From Thermococci archaeon (GTDB taxonomy: Archaea > Hadarchaeota > B88-G9), in the NCBI GenBank assembly GCA_003660555.1, contig QMUK01000021.1, forward strand, positions 1 through 16,014: a stretch of 16,014 nucleotides of DNA. The letters are read 5' to 3'. Made by a program: the position numbers and the translations under genes. Position 1 is the stretch's first letter; every line of letters begins with the position of its first letter. The notes beneath the pieces were generated by a model. It worked only from the letters and a program-made list of their open reading frames with translations. It searched no databases and had not been told where the DNA came from. Of the stretch, positions 6,843-13,301 are shown in pieces.

Positions 6843-8016
6843 CCAATATCGATCTGAGCTTCCTCAGCACAGTTTCCTCGGAGAGATTCCTCCTTATCTC
6901 CTTTGGAACGTAAATCCCAAATCTCCAGTAGTCCCAAGATGCCCAAGACAAGACCTTCGCTAAAAAGGATACCTCTTCCAGTGCTTTCATTTCCCCTCTG
7001 TACTTGACTAAAACCTCCACTTCCTCGAAGGATGGACTTGGGAAAACGTCTATCAATAAGTCCCCGTTTCTTAAGTTGAACTCAGATGCTAGCTCATTCT
7101 CTATCTCCACTATTTTTTTAATCCCGTTTGATCTGAGATTGGTTAATAACTCAAAGAAATCGTCATCCATGTCCATCCTCGAAAGGTATACTACCCTTTT
7201 GTACAAATTCCTCTCGTCTATCATTCTCATTATCTTTGAAGGAATTCCCTCCTGTCTCCTAAGAAAGGAAATCAAATCGAAGTCATCCATCTTAGACAAT
7301 TCCTCTATCGAGAGTGTTCTATCTAGGAAACAGGATAGAACTGCTCTGGTGAGCATTGCATCTGCTATCCTAGATACGTGGTGCAAGTAAACTGTCGGAT
7401 ACATGGCAAATCTAGCAAACAATAAGGTCTCAGCTGCTTTTATTCCTTTCTCAGACAAGACTACCTTTCCGTTAGATATTTCAAAACTCTGTATTAGTCT
7501 CTCCAAGTCTATCACACCATAGGCCACTCCAGTGTAATGGGAGTCCCTAACTAGATAATCGGCTCTGTCTACATCTAATGGACTTGATATTATCTTTCCT
7601 AGTTCTCCCTCTCCCCTCACGATGGATATTACTTCCCTATTGGAGAAATTCCCGAGATCCATCTCCTTTATTATTTTCTCAGACAGGGAAGTGTGAGTAA
7701 CTCCGTAATAATCTCTAACAAGGTCCTCTAGTGCGTGGGAGAGAGGCATGTGCCCTATGTCGTGTAATAGTCCCGATATTCTCAGGAGCTTTTTCTCATC
7801 CTCTCCTAAGCCCAGAGACTCTGAAACTCTTCCTGCTAGATGCATCACTCCTAGGGAGTGTTCGAACCTAGTATGATTTGCTCCTGGATAAACCAGATAT
7901 GCCATTCCAAGCTGTCTTATCCTCCTGAGTCTCTGCACTTCTATTGAATCTATTATTCCAATTTCCTCCTCGGATATCTCTATGTTGCCGTGTATGGCAT
8001 CTCTTATCACTTTCAA
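6835..8016 (-). CDS. HD-domain phosphohydrolase (COG1078, SAMHD1/dGTPase-like)
   Basis: A 393-residue HD-superfamily protein. The metal-binding set is visible: H53 in 'TRFEHSLGVMHLA', H85-D86 in 'LLHDIGHMPLSHALE', and D150 in 'SPLDVDRADYLVRDS'. The opening 'KVIRDAIHGNIEI' and 'QRLRRIRQLG' are typical of the COG1078 branch related to dNTP triphosphohydrolases, so hydrolysis of a nucleotide is likely, but substrate cannot be read from sequence. Start: TTG at 8016, with GGGGAGTGA about nine bases upstream; GTG at 8010 is an in-frame alternative. It lies six bases after the YjbQ stop and overlaps the UbiX start, so it is part of the isoprenoid-linked run. No functional link to that pathway is known to me. 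The C-terminal ~150 residues show no further motif. Confidence 0.88.
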   Translation of the reverse strand: MKVIRDAIHGNIEISEEEIGIIDSIEVQRLRRIRQLGMAYLVYPGANHTRFEHSLGVMHLAGRVSESLGLGEDEKKLLRISGLLHDIGHMPLSHALEDLVRDYYGVTHTSLSEKIIKEMDLGNFSNREVISIVRGEGELGKIISSPLDVDRADYLVRDSHYTGVAYGVIDLERLIQSFEISNGKVVLSEKGIKAAETLLFARFAMYPTVYLHHVSRIADAMLTRAVLSCFLDRTLSIEELSKMDDFDLISFLRRQEGIPSKIMRMIDERNLYKRVVYLSRMDMDDDFFELLTNLRSNGIKKIVEIENELASEFNLRNGDLLIDVFPSPSFEEVEVLVKYRGEMKALEEVSFLAKVLSWASWDYWRFGIYVPKEIRRNLSEETVLRKLRSILGG

Positions 8017-8022
8017 TGTCTC

Positions 8023-8430
8023 TCACTCCCCAATCACTTGTACGTATAGTTCTCTCCTCCTAGGCCCATCGAATTCAATCATGAGTATCCTTTGCCAGGT
8101 CCCCAATTGAAGAGAGCCCCCTGATACAGGGAGAACTAGGCTTGGAAGGATCAAAATAGATCTAAGATGAGACGTTGCATTCCTGTCTACTTCATCGTGC
8201 TTGTATTTATTTTCCTTAACTAGAGTGGAGAAAGTCTTTAATATGTCATCCATTAATCCTCTTTCTGCTTCATTGATGCAAAGAGCTGCTGTTGTGTGTT
8301 TCAAAAAAACTATTGCAACTCCTTCCTTCACGCCACTCTTATTTATGGCCTTCTCCACCAAGTTGGTTACGTCTAGCACCTCCTCCTTGCTGGAGGTGTC
8401 CACTCTTTCCACTCGGACGTAACTCTTCAA
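8023..8430 (-). CDS. YjbQ family protein (UPF0047)
   Basis: This 135-residue protein matches YjbQ/UPF0047, a widespread beta-barrel family that forms trimers. Conserved positions are all present: 'KHTTAALCINE' (44-54), H78, N84 and H88 in 'RNATSHLR', 'LQLGTWQRI' (107-115) and 'FDGPRRRELYVQ' (120-131). Some members have weak thiamin phosphate synthase activity in vitro, but the cellular role is unresolved. It is the first gene of the minus-strand run to 2320. The start is probably TTG at 8430. There is no convincing Shine-Dalgarno before it, while a TATA-like box lies about 36 bases upstream, so a short leader or leaderless message is possible. A GTG five codons further in is the alternative start. 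Confidence 0.9.
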   Translation of the reverse strand: MKSYVRVERVDTSSKEEVLDVTNLVEKAINKSGVKEGVAIVFLKHTTAALCINEAERGLMDDILKTFSTLVKENKYKHDEVDRNATSHLRSILILPSLVLPVSGGSLQLGTWQRILMIEFDGPRRRELYVQVIGE

Positions 8431-8432
8431 AG

Positions 8433-8451
8433 GGATCCCAGGAGGTGATCC
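8433..8451. promoter_or_regulatory. Inverted repeat GGATC-N9-GATCC in the 22-base divergent gap, with strong ribosome binding site
   Basis: The gap between the YjbQ start (8430) and the TIGR04076 gene start (8453) contains GGATC and GATCC separated by nine bases, plus the nested palindrome GGGATCCC at 8432-8439. The spacer includes GGAGGTG, so GGAGGTGATCC (8441-8451) is an extended Shine-Dalgarno for the plus-strand TTG start. The repeat could be an operator at the YjbQ transcript start or a small hairpin hiding the ribosome binding site. The binding site is well supported; the regulatory reading is a guess. Confidence 0.35.
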
Positions 8452-8452
8452 G

Positions 8453-8740
8453 TTGAGAATAGTTATAAAGGTGAAGGAAATAAGGGGTAAATGTCCCGTC
8501 TATTCTGTAGGAGACAAAATAGTCCTAGATGGGCCGAGAATAGTAAAGGAGGAAAGTTCAGAGATTTGCGTCCACGCACTAGTGCCAATATTACACTTCT
8601 ACTTGGCGTTAAGAGAAGGAGTGTCTCCAGAGAAAATCGGAATAGGAAGAGGAAATAAGGCTTACATCTCTTGCCCAGATCCTGGAAAATACACTGGCGG
8701 AGGAAATGTCATTTTCGAATTGGAAGGGGAAGAACTATAA
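8453..8740 (+). CDS. TIGR04076 family protein, function unknown
   Basis: A 95-residue protein beginning MRIVIKVKEIRGKCPVYSVG, the usual opening of TIGR04076 proteins, with a second conserved Cys/His stretch 'ICVHALVPILHFYLALREGV' and a late 'YISCPDPGKYTGGGNVIFEL'. The three Cys and two His could bind metal, but no function is established. The start is TTG at 8453, backed by a textbook GGAGGTGATCC immediately upstream and by the family's expected length. It is alone on the plus strand, divergent from YjbQ and convergent with the DUF429 gene, whose last 32 bases it overlaps. No plus-strand TATA box is obvious upstream. Confidence 0.88.
   Translation: MRIVIKVKEIRGKCPVYSVGDKIVLDGPRIVKEESSEICVHALVPILHFYLALREGVSPEKIGIGRGNKAYISCPDPGKYTGGGNVIFELEGEEL
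8463..8470 (-). promoter_or_regulatory. Candidate TATA box for the YjbQ-to-M50 operon
   Basis: The minus strand reads CTTTATAA, centred about 36 bases before the YjbQ TTG start, which predicts a transcript start near 8440 and a leader of about ten bases. It lies inside the start of the divergent TIGR04076 gene. This rests on the motif and spacing only. Confidence 0.35.
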
Positions 8741-9284
8741 GGCCCTCATCTTCCCTGCCCAATGTCTCGAACTCTCCGAGGAAATACATGAAAGCAGTGA
8801 TTGCTGAGTAAACAGCGTCTTCCTCGTCTCTACTCAAATCCTTTTTCTGTATTCTCAGGTTTATTTTAGGGAGCAATTCCCAGAGTGGTCCGAGTATTTT
8901 CCTGCTAGTTCCAGGATGAACTTCTATTACCTCAATTCCCCGCTTCTCTAAGTTTTTCTTGAGTGAAATTCCTCTCTCTGTCAAATTCCTCATCCACTTG
9001 AATGTGACTGGAAACACTCTGTAACCTCTAGAGATCATTTCTCTCTCTATCCACCTCATTCCCCCTATTCTCTCACAATTACACTCCTTTCTCAAACAGC
9101 ATCTACCTAGAGGTAAAGAAAGGGGGGCATCTATTGCCACTACTCTCGGAGACACTTCCATCAATAGATCGACTATTTCCTCGTTGGAGAAAGCTTCTTT
9201 GACGAATACTTCTCCTTCGTCTAGCCAGGCAATCCCTGATGGCCTACTTTCCTTTGCTGAAAGATCCACTCCTGCTAATCTCAT
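8709..9284 (-). CDS. DUF429 family protein (predicted RNase H-fold nuclease)
   Basis: This 191-residue protein has the DUF429/COG2410 pattern: 'LAGVDLSAKESRPSGIAW' at the start (Asp7), 'RVVAIDAPLSLPLG' (the second acidic strand) and 'VFPVTFKWMRNLTERGISL', ending with an acidic 'SRDEEDAVYSAITAF'. These acidic positions suit an RNase H-like nuclease fold, but no substrate is known. An unusual 'CCLRKECNCERIGG' cluster with four Cys sits near residues 63-76 and may bind metal. The start is ATG at 9284, with GAGGAG about ten bases upstream, inside the previous gene (41-base overlap). It ends the POR-led run and overlaps the convergent TIGR04076 gene by 32 bases. Confidence 0.82.
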   Translation of the reverse strand: MRLAGVDLSAKESRPSGIAWLDEGEVFVKEAFSNEEIVDLLMEVSPRVVAIDAPLSLPLGRCCLRKECNCERIGGMRWIEREMISRGYRVFPVTFKWMRNLTERGISLKKNLEKRGIEVIEVHPGTSRKILGPLWELLPKINLRIQKKDLSRDEEDAVYSAITAFMYFLGEFETLGREDEGLIVLPLPIRK

Positions 9285-9795
9285 TGGAGTACAGCTCCTC
9301 CAATGGGACCTCTATCCTAGGCCTATTGGGTATGACGTGCCTAGTAGTCTTGGGCGGATATTTCTCCCCACTGAGCCCTATTTTTATTACGTCTTCCTTG
9401 CTAACACTTTTGAAAATAACTGCAGCTTGGAACTTCCCTTTCTCTACTAGTTCTATGGCCTCCTCAACGGATCGGACATATTCTACTTCCAGTTCGTTCC
9501 ATTTCCTTATTATGTCCTCCAGACCTTTTATTTCTCCTTTAACCACCGGATACCATCTCTCCACCCTTATGCTTGGATCGGAGTAATTCACCAAGAGTAC
9601 TGGAATTAGCCTGCATCCCAATTTCCTGAGAGCTTCGACTCTGTGATGCCCATCTAATACTACTAGGGTTTCCTTATCAACTATTACTGGCTCTTTAATC
9701 ACCCCGTCTCTTTTTATCTCGTCTATGAGGGAGTTCAGCTTCTCGGGGATTACTTCTTCGTGACTCTTGAGCTTCTCTATTTCTAATAGCTTCAT
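9244..9795 (-). CDS. serK: SerK-type free serine kinase (ParB/sulfiredoxin-fold)
   Basis: About 183 residues with a ParB-like fold. Landmarks are 'KLKSHEEVIPEKL' (8-20), 'LVVLDGHHRVEALRKLG' (44-60) and 'YPPKTTRHVIPNRP' (146-159). This set, especially DGHHR with the distal PPKTTRHV, is that of the archaeal free serine kinase SerK described in Thermococcus (ADP-dependent) and in Sulfolobales (ATP-dependent), rather than chromosome-partitioning ParB. It would make O-phosphoserine from serine, a cysteine precursor; which phosphate donor it uses is not evident. I chose ATG 9795, where the conserved part begins. TTG 9813, overlapping the POR beta stop with GGAGG ten bases upstream, would add six residues. 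It sits between POR beta and DUF429. A nuclease or regulator of the ParB superfamily is the alternative. Confidence 0.75.
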   Translation of the reverse strand: MKLLEIEKLKSHEEVIPEKLNSLIDEIKRDGVIKEPVIVDKETLVVLDGHHRVEALRKLGCRLIPVLLVNYSDPSIRVERWYPVVKGEIKGLEDIIRKWNELEVEYVRSVEEAIELVEKGKFQAAVIFKSVSKEDVIKIGLSGEKYPPKTTRHVIPNRPRIEVPLEELYSNEISRSGSFSKGK

Positions 9796-9809
9796 CTCCC
9801 CCTCGGATG

Positions 9810-10712
9810 TCAATCCGACTTATCCTCCATTTTCTCTATCCTCTCCCAAGTCTCATCGACCATCTTCTGTATTTTCTCTATCTCTTCCTTCGTTAGATGC
9901 CTAAATCTTCCCTGTAGCCTCAAATATTCCTCTACAGGTTTTCTCTCCTTTGGTTTATACGTTATTCTGAACTTCCCGTTCTCGAACTCGTATAAAATCC
10001 ACATTCCGGTTTCTACTGCTAGATTAGCAATCTCCACTGTTTTACTAGCATCGTATCTCCATCCAGGCTGACATGGAGAATGAATATGTAGATATCTGAA
10101 TCCTTTTATTTTTTTAGCCTTCTCTACTTTTCTTATTAGGTCCATTGGCTTAGCTATGCTCATTGTGGCCACATAAGGAACATTATGAGCCATCATTATC
10201 ATGGGTACGTCCTTTTTAGGCCTGTCCTCTCCAACTTTCCATTCCTTTCCGGGAGGTGATGTAGTAGTCCAAGCCCCATATGGAGTTGCTCCAGATCTCT
10301 GTATTCCTGTATTCATGTAAGCCTCGTTGTCGTAACAAATGTATATTACGTCATCGTTTCTCTCTGCAGCTCCAGAAAGAGCCTGAAGTCCTATGTCTGC
10401 CGTACCACCATCTCCTGCTATTCCAACTACGTTTACGTCCTCTACACCCTTTATCTCTAGTGCCGCTCTTATTCCGGAAATGACTGCCCCAGTGTTCTCG
10501 AAGGCGGTGTGTATGAATGGGACTTTCCAAGAAGTATAGGGATGAGTAGAGCCGAATACTAGGAGACAGCACGCCGGTGTGTGGACTATAGTCTTCTTAC
10601 CTAAGACCTTCATTATCATCCTTATTGCAATGGGTGCCCCACATCCTGGACAGGCAGTATGGCCTGAAACGAAAAGCTCCTCTTGTGGTAGATCCCTAAG
10701 GCTCTTTATCAA
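9810..10712 (-). CDS. porB: Pyruvate:ferredoxin oxidoreductase beta subunit (TPP-binding)
   Basis: This 300-residue subunit binds thiamine pyrophosphate and an Fe-S cluster. It shows 'GHTACPGCGAP' near the start with CxxC, 'VGIAGDGGTADIG' (TPP/Mg binding, GDGG) and 'YICYDNEAYMNTGIQRSGATP', the standard TPP motif of pyruvate oxidoreductases. The reaction converts pyruvate, CoA and oxidised ferredoxin to acetyl-CoA, CO2 and reduced ferredoxin. The frame is open upstream to a TTG-like codon at 10793, but that would overlap the alpha gene by 76 bases. The start is better placed at TTG 10712, five bases after the alpha stop, with GGAGGTGA overlapping that stop. Pyruvate is preferred over other 2-oxoacids because of the four-gene gamma-delta-alpha-beta layout; another 2-oxoacid is not excluded. 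Confidence 0.93.
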   Translation of the reverse strand: MIKSLRDLPQEELFVSGHTACPGCGAPIAIRMIMKVLGKKTIVHTPACCLLVFGSTHPYTSWKVPFIHTAFENTGAVISGIRAALEIKGVEDVNVVGIAGDGGTADIGLQALSGAAERNDDVIYICYDNEAYMNTGIQRSGATPYGAWTTTSPPGKEWKVGEDRPKKDVPMIMMAHNVPYVATMSIAKPMDLIRKVEKAKKIKGFRYLHIHSPCQPGWRYDASKTVEIANLAVETGMWILYEFENGKFRITYKPKERKPVEEYLRLQGRFRHLTKEEIEKIQKMVDETWERIEKMEDKSD

Positions 10713-10717
10713 ATAAA

Positions 10718-10725
10718 TCACCTCC
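10718..10725 (-). promoter_or_regulatory. Shine-Dalgarno deciding the POR beta start
   Basis: Minus-strand GGAGGTGA covers the TGA stop of the alpha gene and lies five bases before the TTG at 10712. This strong site fixes the beta start and implies coupling to the end of alpha translation. The same pattern precedes the alpha (11884-11893) and delta (12168-12174) genes. Confidence 0.7.
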
Positions 10726-11881
10726 TCAAACCAATCCAATGCATCCTCTCTTCTTTTTTCTTTGAGGAGTCCTCCATGTCCTTGAAAATCCACTTTATTT
10801 CATCAGTTCTGATGTCCCTGCCACCTATTCCAGATACGTAGCTGTTCACAAGTGTTTCCTCACCGTAAAGAGAGTCTCTAACCTCCAAGTAGACTGGAGG
10901 CCTAGATCCATAGGAATGAGCTCTGTCTATCACCCCAATGGCCTCTCTTTCCCTGAGCAACTCTCTTATCTCCTCTCTCGGGAAGGGCCTGAAGACCCTT
11001 ATCCTGAGTATCCCCACTTTCTTCCCCTCCTTCCTTAGTTCGTCCACTGTCTCCTTGGCAGTTCCGCTTAGAGCTCCCATTGTAACTAGAACGTACTCCG
11101 CGTCCTCTAGCATGTATCCATCTAGTACATCGTATTTCCTCCCGAACAGTTTGTGAAATTCTTCTTGGGCCTTTGGTATTTCTTTCCTAGCAGCCTCCAT
11201 ACCTTCTTCCATTCTATACTTGAATTCCATGGTGTAATCTGGAGTGACCAAGGGACCTAGAGTCATTGGATTATCAACGTCTAGTTTATACTCTGGCTCA
11301 TATGGGGGGAGGAAGTCTCTCACTTCATCTTCATCTGGTATTTCAACTGGTTCGTACGTATGGGAAAGAGTGAACCCATCCAGATTGACCATGGTGGGCA
11401 GCATTACTTCTTTGCTCTCGGATATCCTGTAGGCTTGAACTATGGTGTCTAGGACCTCTTGGTTGTTTTCACAGAATATTTGTATCCATCCAGAGTCTCT
11501 CTCGAACATGACGTCTGAGTAATCGCACCATATGTTTATCGGAGCTGCTAGCGTCCTATTGACTACAGCCATCACTATGGGTAGTCTCATGGAAGCAGCT
11601 ACTACCACCATCTCGTGCATTAAGGCCAATCCCTGAGAGGAAGTAGCGGTGAAAGTTCTAGCTCCGGTTGCAGATGCTCCTATGCAAGCACTCATTGCGG
11701 AATGTTCTGATTCTACTTTTATGTATTTGGCTTTTAATTCCCCATTGGATACGAACTGAGAGAGATATTCCACTATAGTGGTCTGTGGGGTTATAGGATA
11801 AGCTGCTATTACCTCGACTCCAGAGATTTTGGCCCCATAGGCAGCTGACATGTTCCCACTCATGACTCTCACTTCAGGCAA
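10718..11881 (-). CDS. porA: Pyruvate:ferredoxin oxidoreductase alpha subunit
   Basis: A 387-residue alpha subunit carrying the pyrimidine-binding N-terminal domain and the transketolase C-terminal-like domain. Diagnostic pieces are 'GVEVIAAYPITPQTTIVEYL' (21-40), 'VESEHSAMSACIGASATGAR', 'TATSSQGLALMHE', 'RDSGWIQIFCENNQEV' and, in the C-terminal domain, 'EYVLVTMGALSGTAKE' and 'IGVIDRAHSYGS'. It pairs with beta to form the catalytic core; gamma and delta complete the heterotetramer. The start is TTG at 11881 with GGAGGTGATC two bases upstream of the final TC spacer, one of the strongest ribosome binding sites in the window. It lies four bases after the delta stop. Nothing in the sequence suggests truncation. 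Confidence 0.95.
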   Translation of the reverse strand: MPEVRVMSGNMSAAYGAKISGVEVIAAYPITPQTTIVEYLSQFVSNGELKAKYIKVESEHSAMSACIGASATGARTFTATSSQGLALMHEMVVVAASMRLPIVMAVVNRTLAAPINIWCDYSDVMFERDSGWIQIFCENNQEVLDTIVQAYRISESKEVMLPTMVNLDGFTLSHTYEPVEIPDEDEVRDFLPPYEPEYKLDVDNPMTLGPLVTPDYTMEFKYRMEEGMEAARKEIPKAQEEFHKLFGRKYDVLDGYMLEDAEYVLVTMGALSGTAKETVDELRKEGKKVGILRIRVFRPFPREEIRELLREREAIGVIDRAHSYGSRPPVYLEVRDSLYGEETLVNSYVSGIGGRDIRTDEIKWIFKDMEDSSKKKEERMHWIGLRR

Positions 11882-11885
11882 GAGA

Positions 11886-12161
11886 TCACCTCCTCACCAT
11901 CTCTATCGCTTTGACGGGACAAACTTGGGAGCATATTCCACAACCCTTGCAGTACTCGTAATTTACTTCCACTTTGTTCTCCTCTTCTAGCCTGCTTATT
12001 GCTGCGTCTGGACAATATATCCAGCACAGAAGGCAATACACACACTTATTCTTGTCTATGTTTGGTTTGAATGCTCCCCATCCACCAGTCTTATTTCTTG
12101 TGGAATTTCCTGGATCCAATATTGCCGGGAGTGGGGGTAACTCTCTGAGACCTTCCTTCAA
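11886..12161 (-). CDS. porD: Pyruvate:ferredoxin oxidoreductase delta subunit (2x[4Fe-4S] ferredoxin)
   Basis: A 91-residue ferredoxin-like subunit with two complete CxxCxxCxxxCP motifs: 'CVYCLLCWIYCPDAAI' (40-55) and 'CKGCGICSQVCPVKAI' (71-86). It carries electrons from the alpha/beta active site to free ferredoxin. The N-terminus is 39 residues of basic/proline-containing sequence with 'GGWGAFKP', typical of PorD. It begins at TTG 12161 with GGAGGTG six bases upstream, and lies between gamma and alpha, with gaps of three to four bases. The first motif is rich in aromatic and hydrophobic residues between the Cys, but the Cys are intact. Confidence 0.95.
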   Translation of the reverse strand: MKEGLRELPPLPAILDPGNSTRNKTGGWGAFKPNIDKNKCVYCLLCWIYCPDAAISRLEEENKVEVNYEYCKGCGICSQVCPVKAIEMVRR

Positions 12162-12164
12162 GCT

Positions 12165-12710
12165 CTACACCTCCAATACCTTAGTCTCGGAATATGCTCT
12201 CTCAGCAGCCCTAGCGTTCTCCTCTGGCTTTGCGGGAGACATTCTCCTTATGGAGTCCAAAACTGTCTCTATTTTTACTTCTCCAGTAGCTTTGGCGAAT
12301 GCTCCCAATATAGCTGTGTTAGTTATGGGCACTCCCAATATGTCCAAGGCTATGGTGGTGGCGTCAACAGTTGCTACCTTTGAGCAAGTTTCACATGCTA
12401 TGTCCTCTGGGTTCCTCTCGGTATTGACTATGAGGATTCCACCCTCTCTCATACCTTCAGTTACTTTGACTACCTCTAGCAAAGTTGGGTCTAGGACTAC
12501 AACGTAATCTGGTTCATAAACGTGGGACCTGACTCTTATCGGTCTGTCGTCTATTCTAGCGAATGCCATTACTGGCGCCCCTCTTCTCTCGGCCCCGAAG
12601 AAAGGAAACGCTTGGGAATATTTTCCCTCTCTGAATACAGCATCCGCAAGAATCTGTGCGGCAGTAACTGCTCCTTGACCTCCTCTTCCATGAAACCTTA
12701 TTTCCCTCAA
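12165..12710 (-). CDS. porG: Pyruvate:ferredoxin oxidoreductase gamma subunit
   Basis: About 181 residues of the POR/KOR gamma type. The N-terminus '[20 protein letters not shown]' is the family signature, followed by '[21 protein letters not shown]' and a mid-protein '[15 protein letters not shown]' block. It is the first gene of the operon, and a palindromic TATAA element lies upstream. Initiation can be at ATG 12716 or TTG 12710. GGGGG abuts the ATG with no spacing but is six bases from the TTG, so I favour TTG. The difference is two residues. The gamma subunit lacks a cofactor of its own in this split form and is thought to help bind CoA. Confidence 0.92.
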   Translation of the reverse strand: MREIRFHGRGGQGAVTAAQILADAVFREGKYSQAFPFFGAERRGAPVMAFARIDDRPIRVRSHVYEPDYVVVLDPTLLEVVKVTEGMREGGILIVNTERNPEDIACETCSKVATVDATTIALDILGVPITNTAILGAFAKATGEVKIETVLDSIRRMSPAKPEENARAAERAYSETKVLEV

Positions 12711-12744
12711 GAACATCCCCCGGGCCAGAGGATGGGGAGTTCTC

Positions 12745-12750
12745 TTATAA
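12745..12750. promoter_or_regulatory. Palindromic TTATAA element, possible shared TATA box for both POR and CobO operons
   Basis: TTATAA reads the same on both strands and lies between the divergent genes. It is about 35 bases from the POR gamma start on the minus side and about 36 from the CobO TTG on the plus side. Expected transcript starts, roughly 26 bases away, fall near 12721 and 12773, leaving short leaders that each hold a G-rich ribosome binding site (GGGGG; GGGGAG). One TBP site may thus serve both directions. Confidence 0.45.
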
Positions 12751-12765
12751 CCTTAACTGAGCTCA

Positions 12766-12782
12766 CTCTCCCTAGGGGAGAG
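12766..12782. promoter_or_regulatory. Palindrome over the predicted CobO transcript start (candidate operator)
   Basis: CTCTCCCTAGGGGAGAG is a near-perfect inverted repeat centred at about 12774, spanning the predicted plus-strand transcript start and including the GGGGAG ribosome binding site. Archaeal repressors often bind between TATA box and start, so an operator is plausible. If transcription started further upstream it could also form a hairpin masking the site. No regulator gene is seen nearby. Confidence 0.35.
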
Positions 12783-12785
12783 AAG

Positions 12786-13301
12786 TTGCTGGGATTAGTG
12801 CATGTGTATACTGGAAACGGAAAAGGAAAGACTACTTCAGCCCTTGGTCTGGCCTTAAGAGCATCTGGCCATGAGATGAGGACCCTTTTCGTTCAATTTC
12901 TCAAAGGAAGAGAGAGCGGTGAGGTAAAGGCTCTAAAAGGAAACAAATTCATAGACATAGAGACCTTCGGGACAGGGGAATTCTTCACTGAATCTAAGAG
13001 AGATTTGTTCCTAGAATATTGTAGGAAAGGGCTTGAGAGGGTAAGAAATGGAATGAGGAGTGGGAGGTATCACATAATAGTATTAGATGAGGTAAACGTG
13101 GCAATGCACCTAGGCCTAATCGAGGAGAAAGAGATACTCTCGTTGATGGAAACCTCTAGAGAACTCGGAGTTGAGCTGATTCTCACAGGTAGAAATGCTC
13201 CGAAGAGTGTAATAGAAAGAGCAGACCTAGTCACTGAGATGGTCGAAGTGAAGCATCCATACAACTCGGGAGTGAAAGCCAGGATGGGGATCGAATGGTA
13301 G
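12786..13301 (+). CDS. cobO: Cob(I)alamin adenosyltransferase, CobO/CobA type
   Basis: About 171 residues. The P-loop 'TGNGKGKTTSALGLALRA' comes at the start, as in all CobA/CobO/BtuR enzymes, followed by 'RTLFVQFLKG', the Walker B-like 'YHIIVLDEVNVAMHLGL' and 'LILTGRNAP'. It transfers the adenosyl group of ATP to cob(I)alamin or cobyrinic acid diamide, giving adenosylcobalamin. I place the start at TTG 12786, with GGGGAG five bases upstream and the P-loop about nine residues in, as expected. The frame stays open to 12522, but that extension crosses the promoter region and has no family match. Its stop overlaps the CYTH start by seven bases. No other cobalamin gene is visible, so the source of corrinoid (synthesis or salvage) is unknown. 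Confidence 0.9.
   Translation: MLGLVHVYTGNGKGKTTSALGLALRASGHEMRTLFVQFLKGRESGEVKALKGNKFIDIETFGTGEFFTESKRDLFLEYCRKGLERVRNGMRSGRYHIIVLDEVNVAMHLGLIEEKEILSLMETSRELGVELILTGRNAPKSVIERADLVTEMVEVKHPYNSGVKARMGIEW

Noticed and set aside
9239-9586. Plus-strand frame of 115 codons
   Set aside because: It is antisense to the SerK-like and DUF429 genes, both of which have family motifs there.
10713-10793. N-terminal extension of POR beta
   Set aside because: It would overlap the alpha gene by 76 bases and precede the conserved start. A strong Shine-Dalgarno and TTG immediately after the alpha stop explain the real start.
12522-12785. N-terminal extension of CobO
   Set aside because: It runs antisense through POR gamma and across the TATA element. 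The P-loop of the family should be near the N-terminus, and TTG 12786 has a good ribosome binding site.
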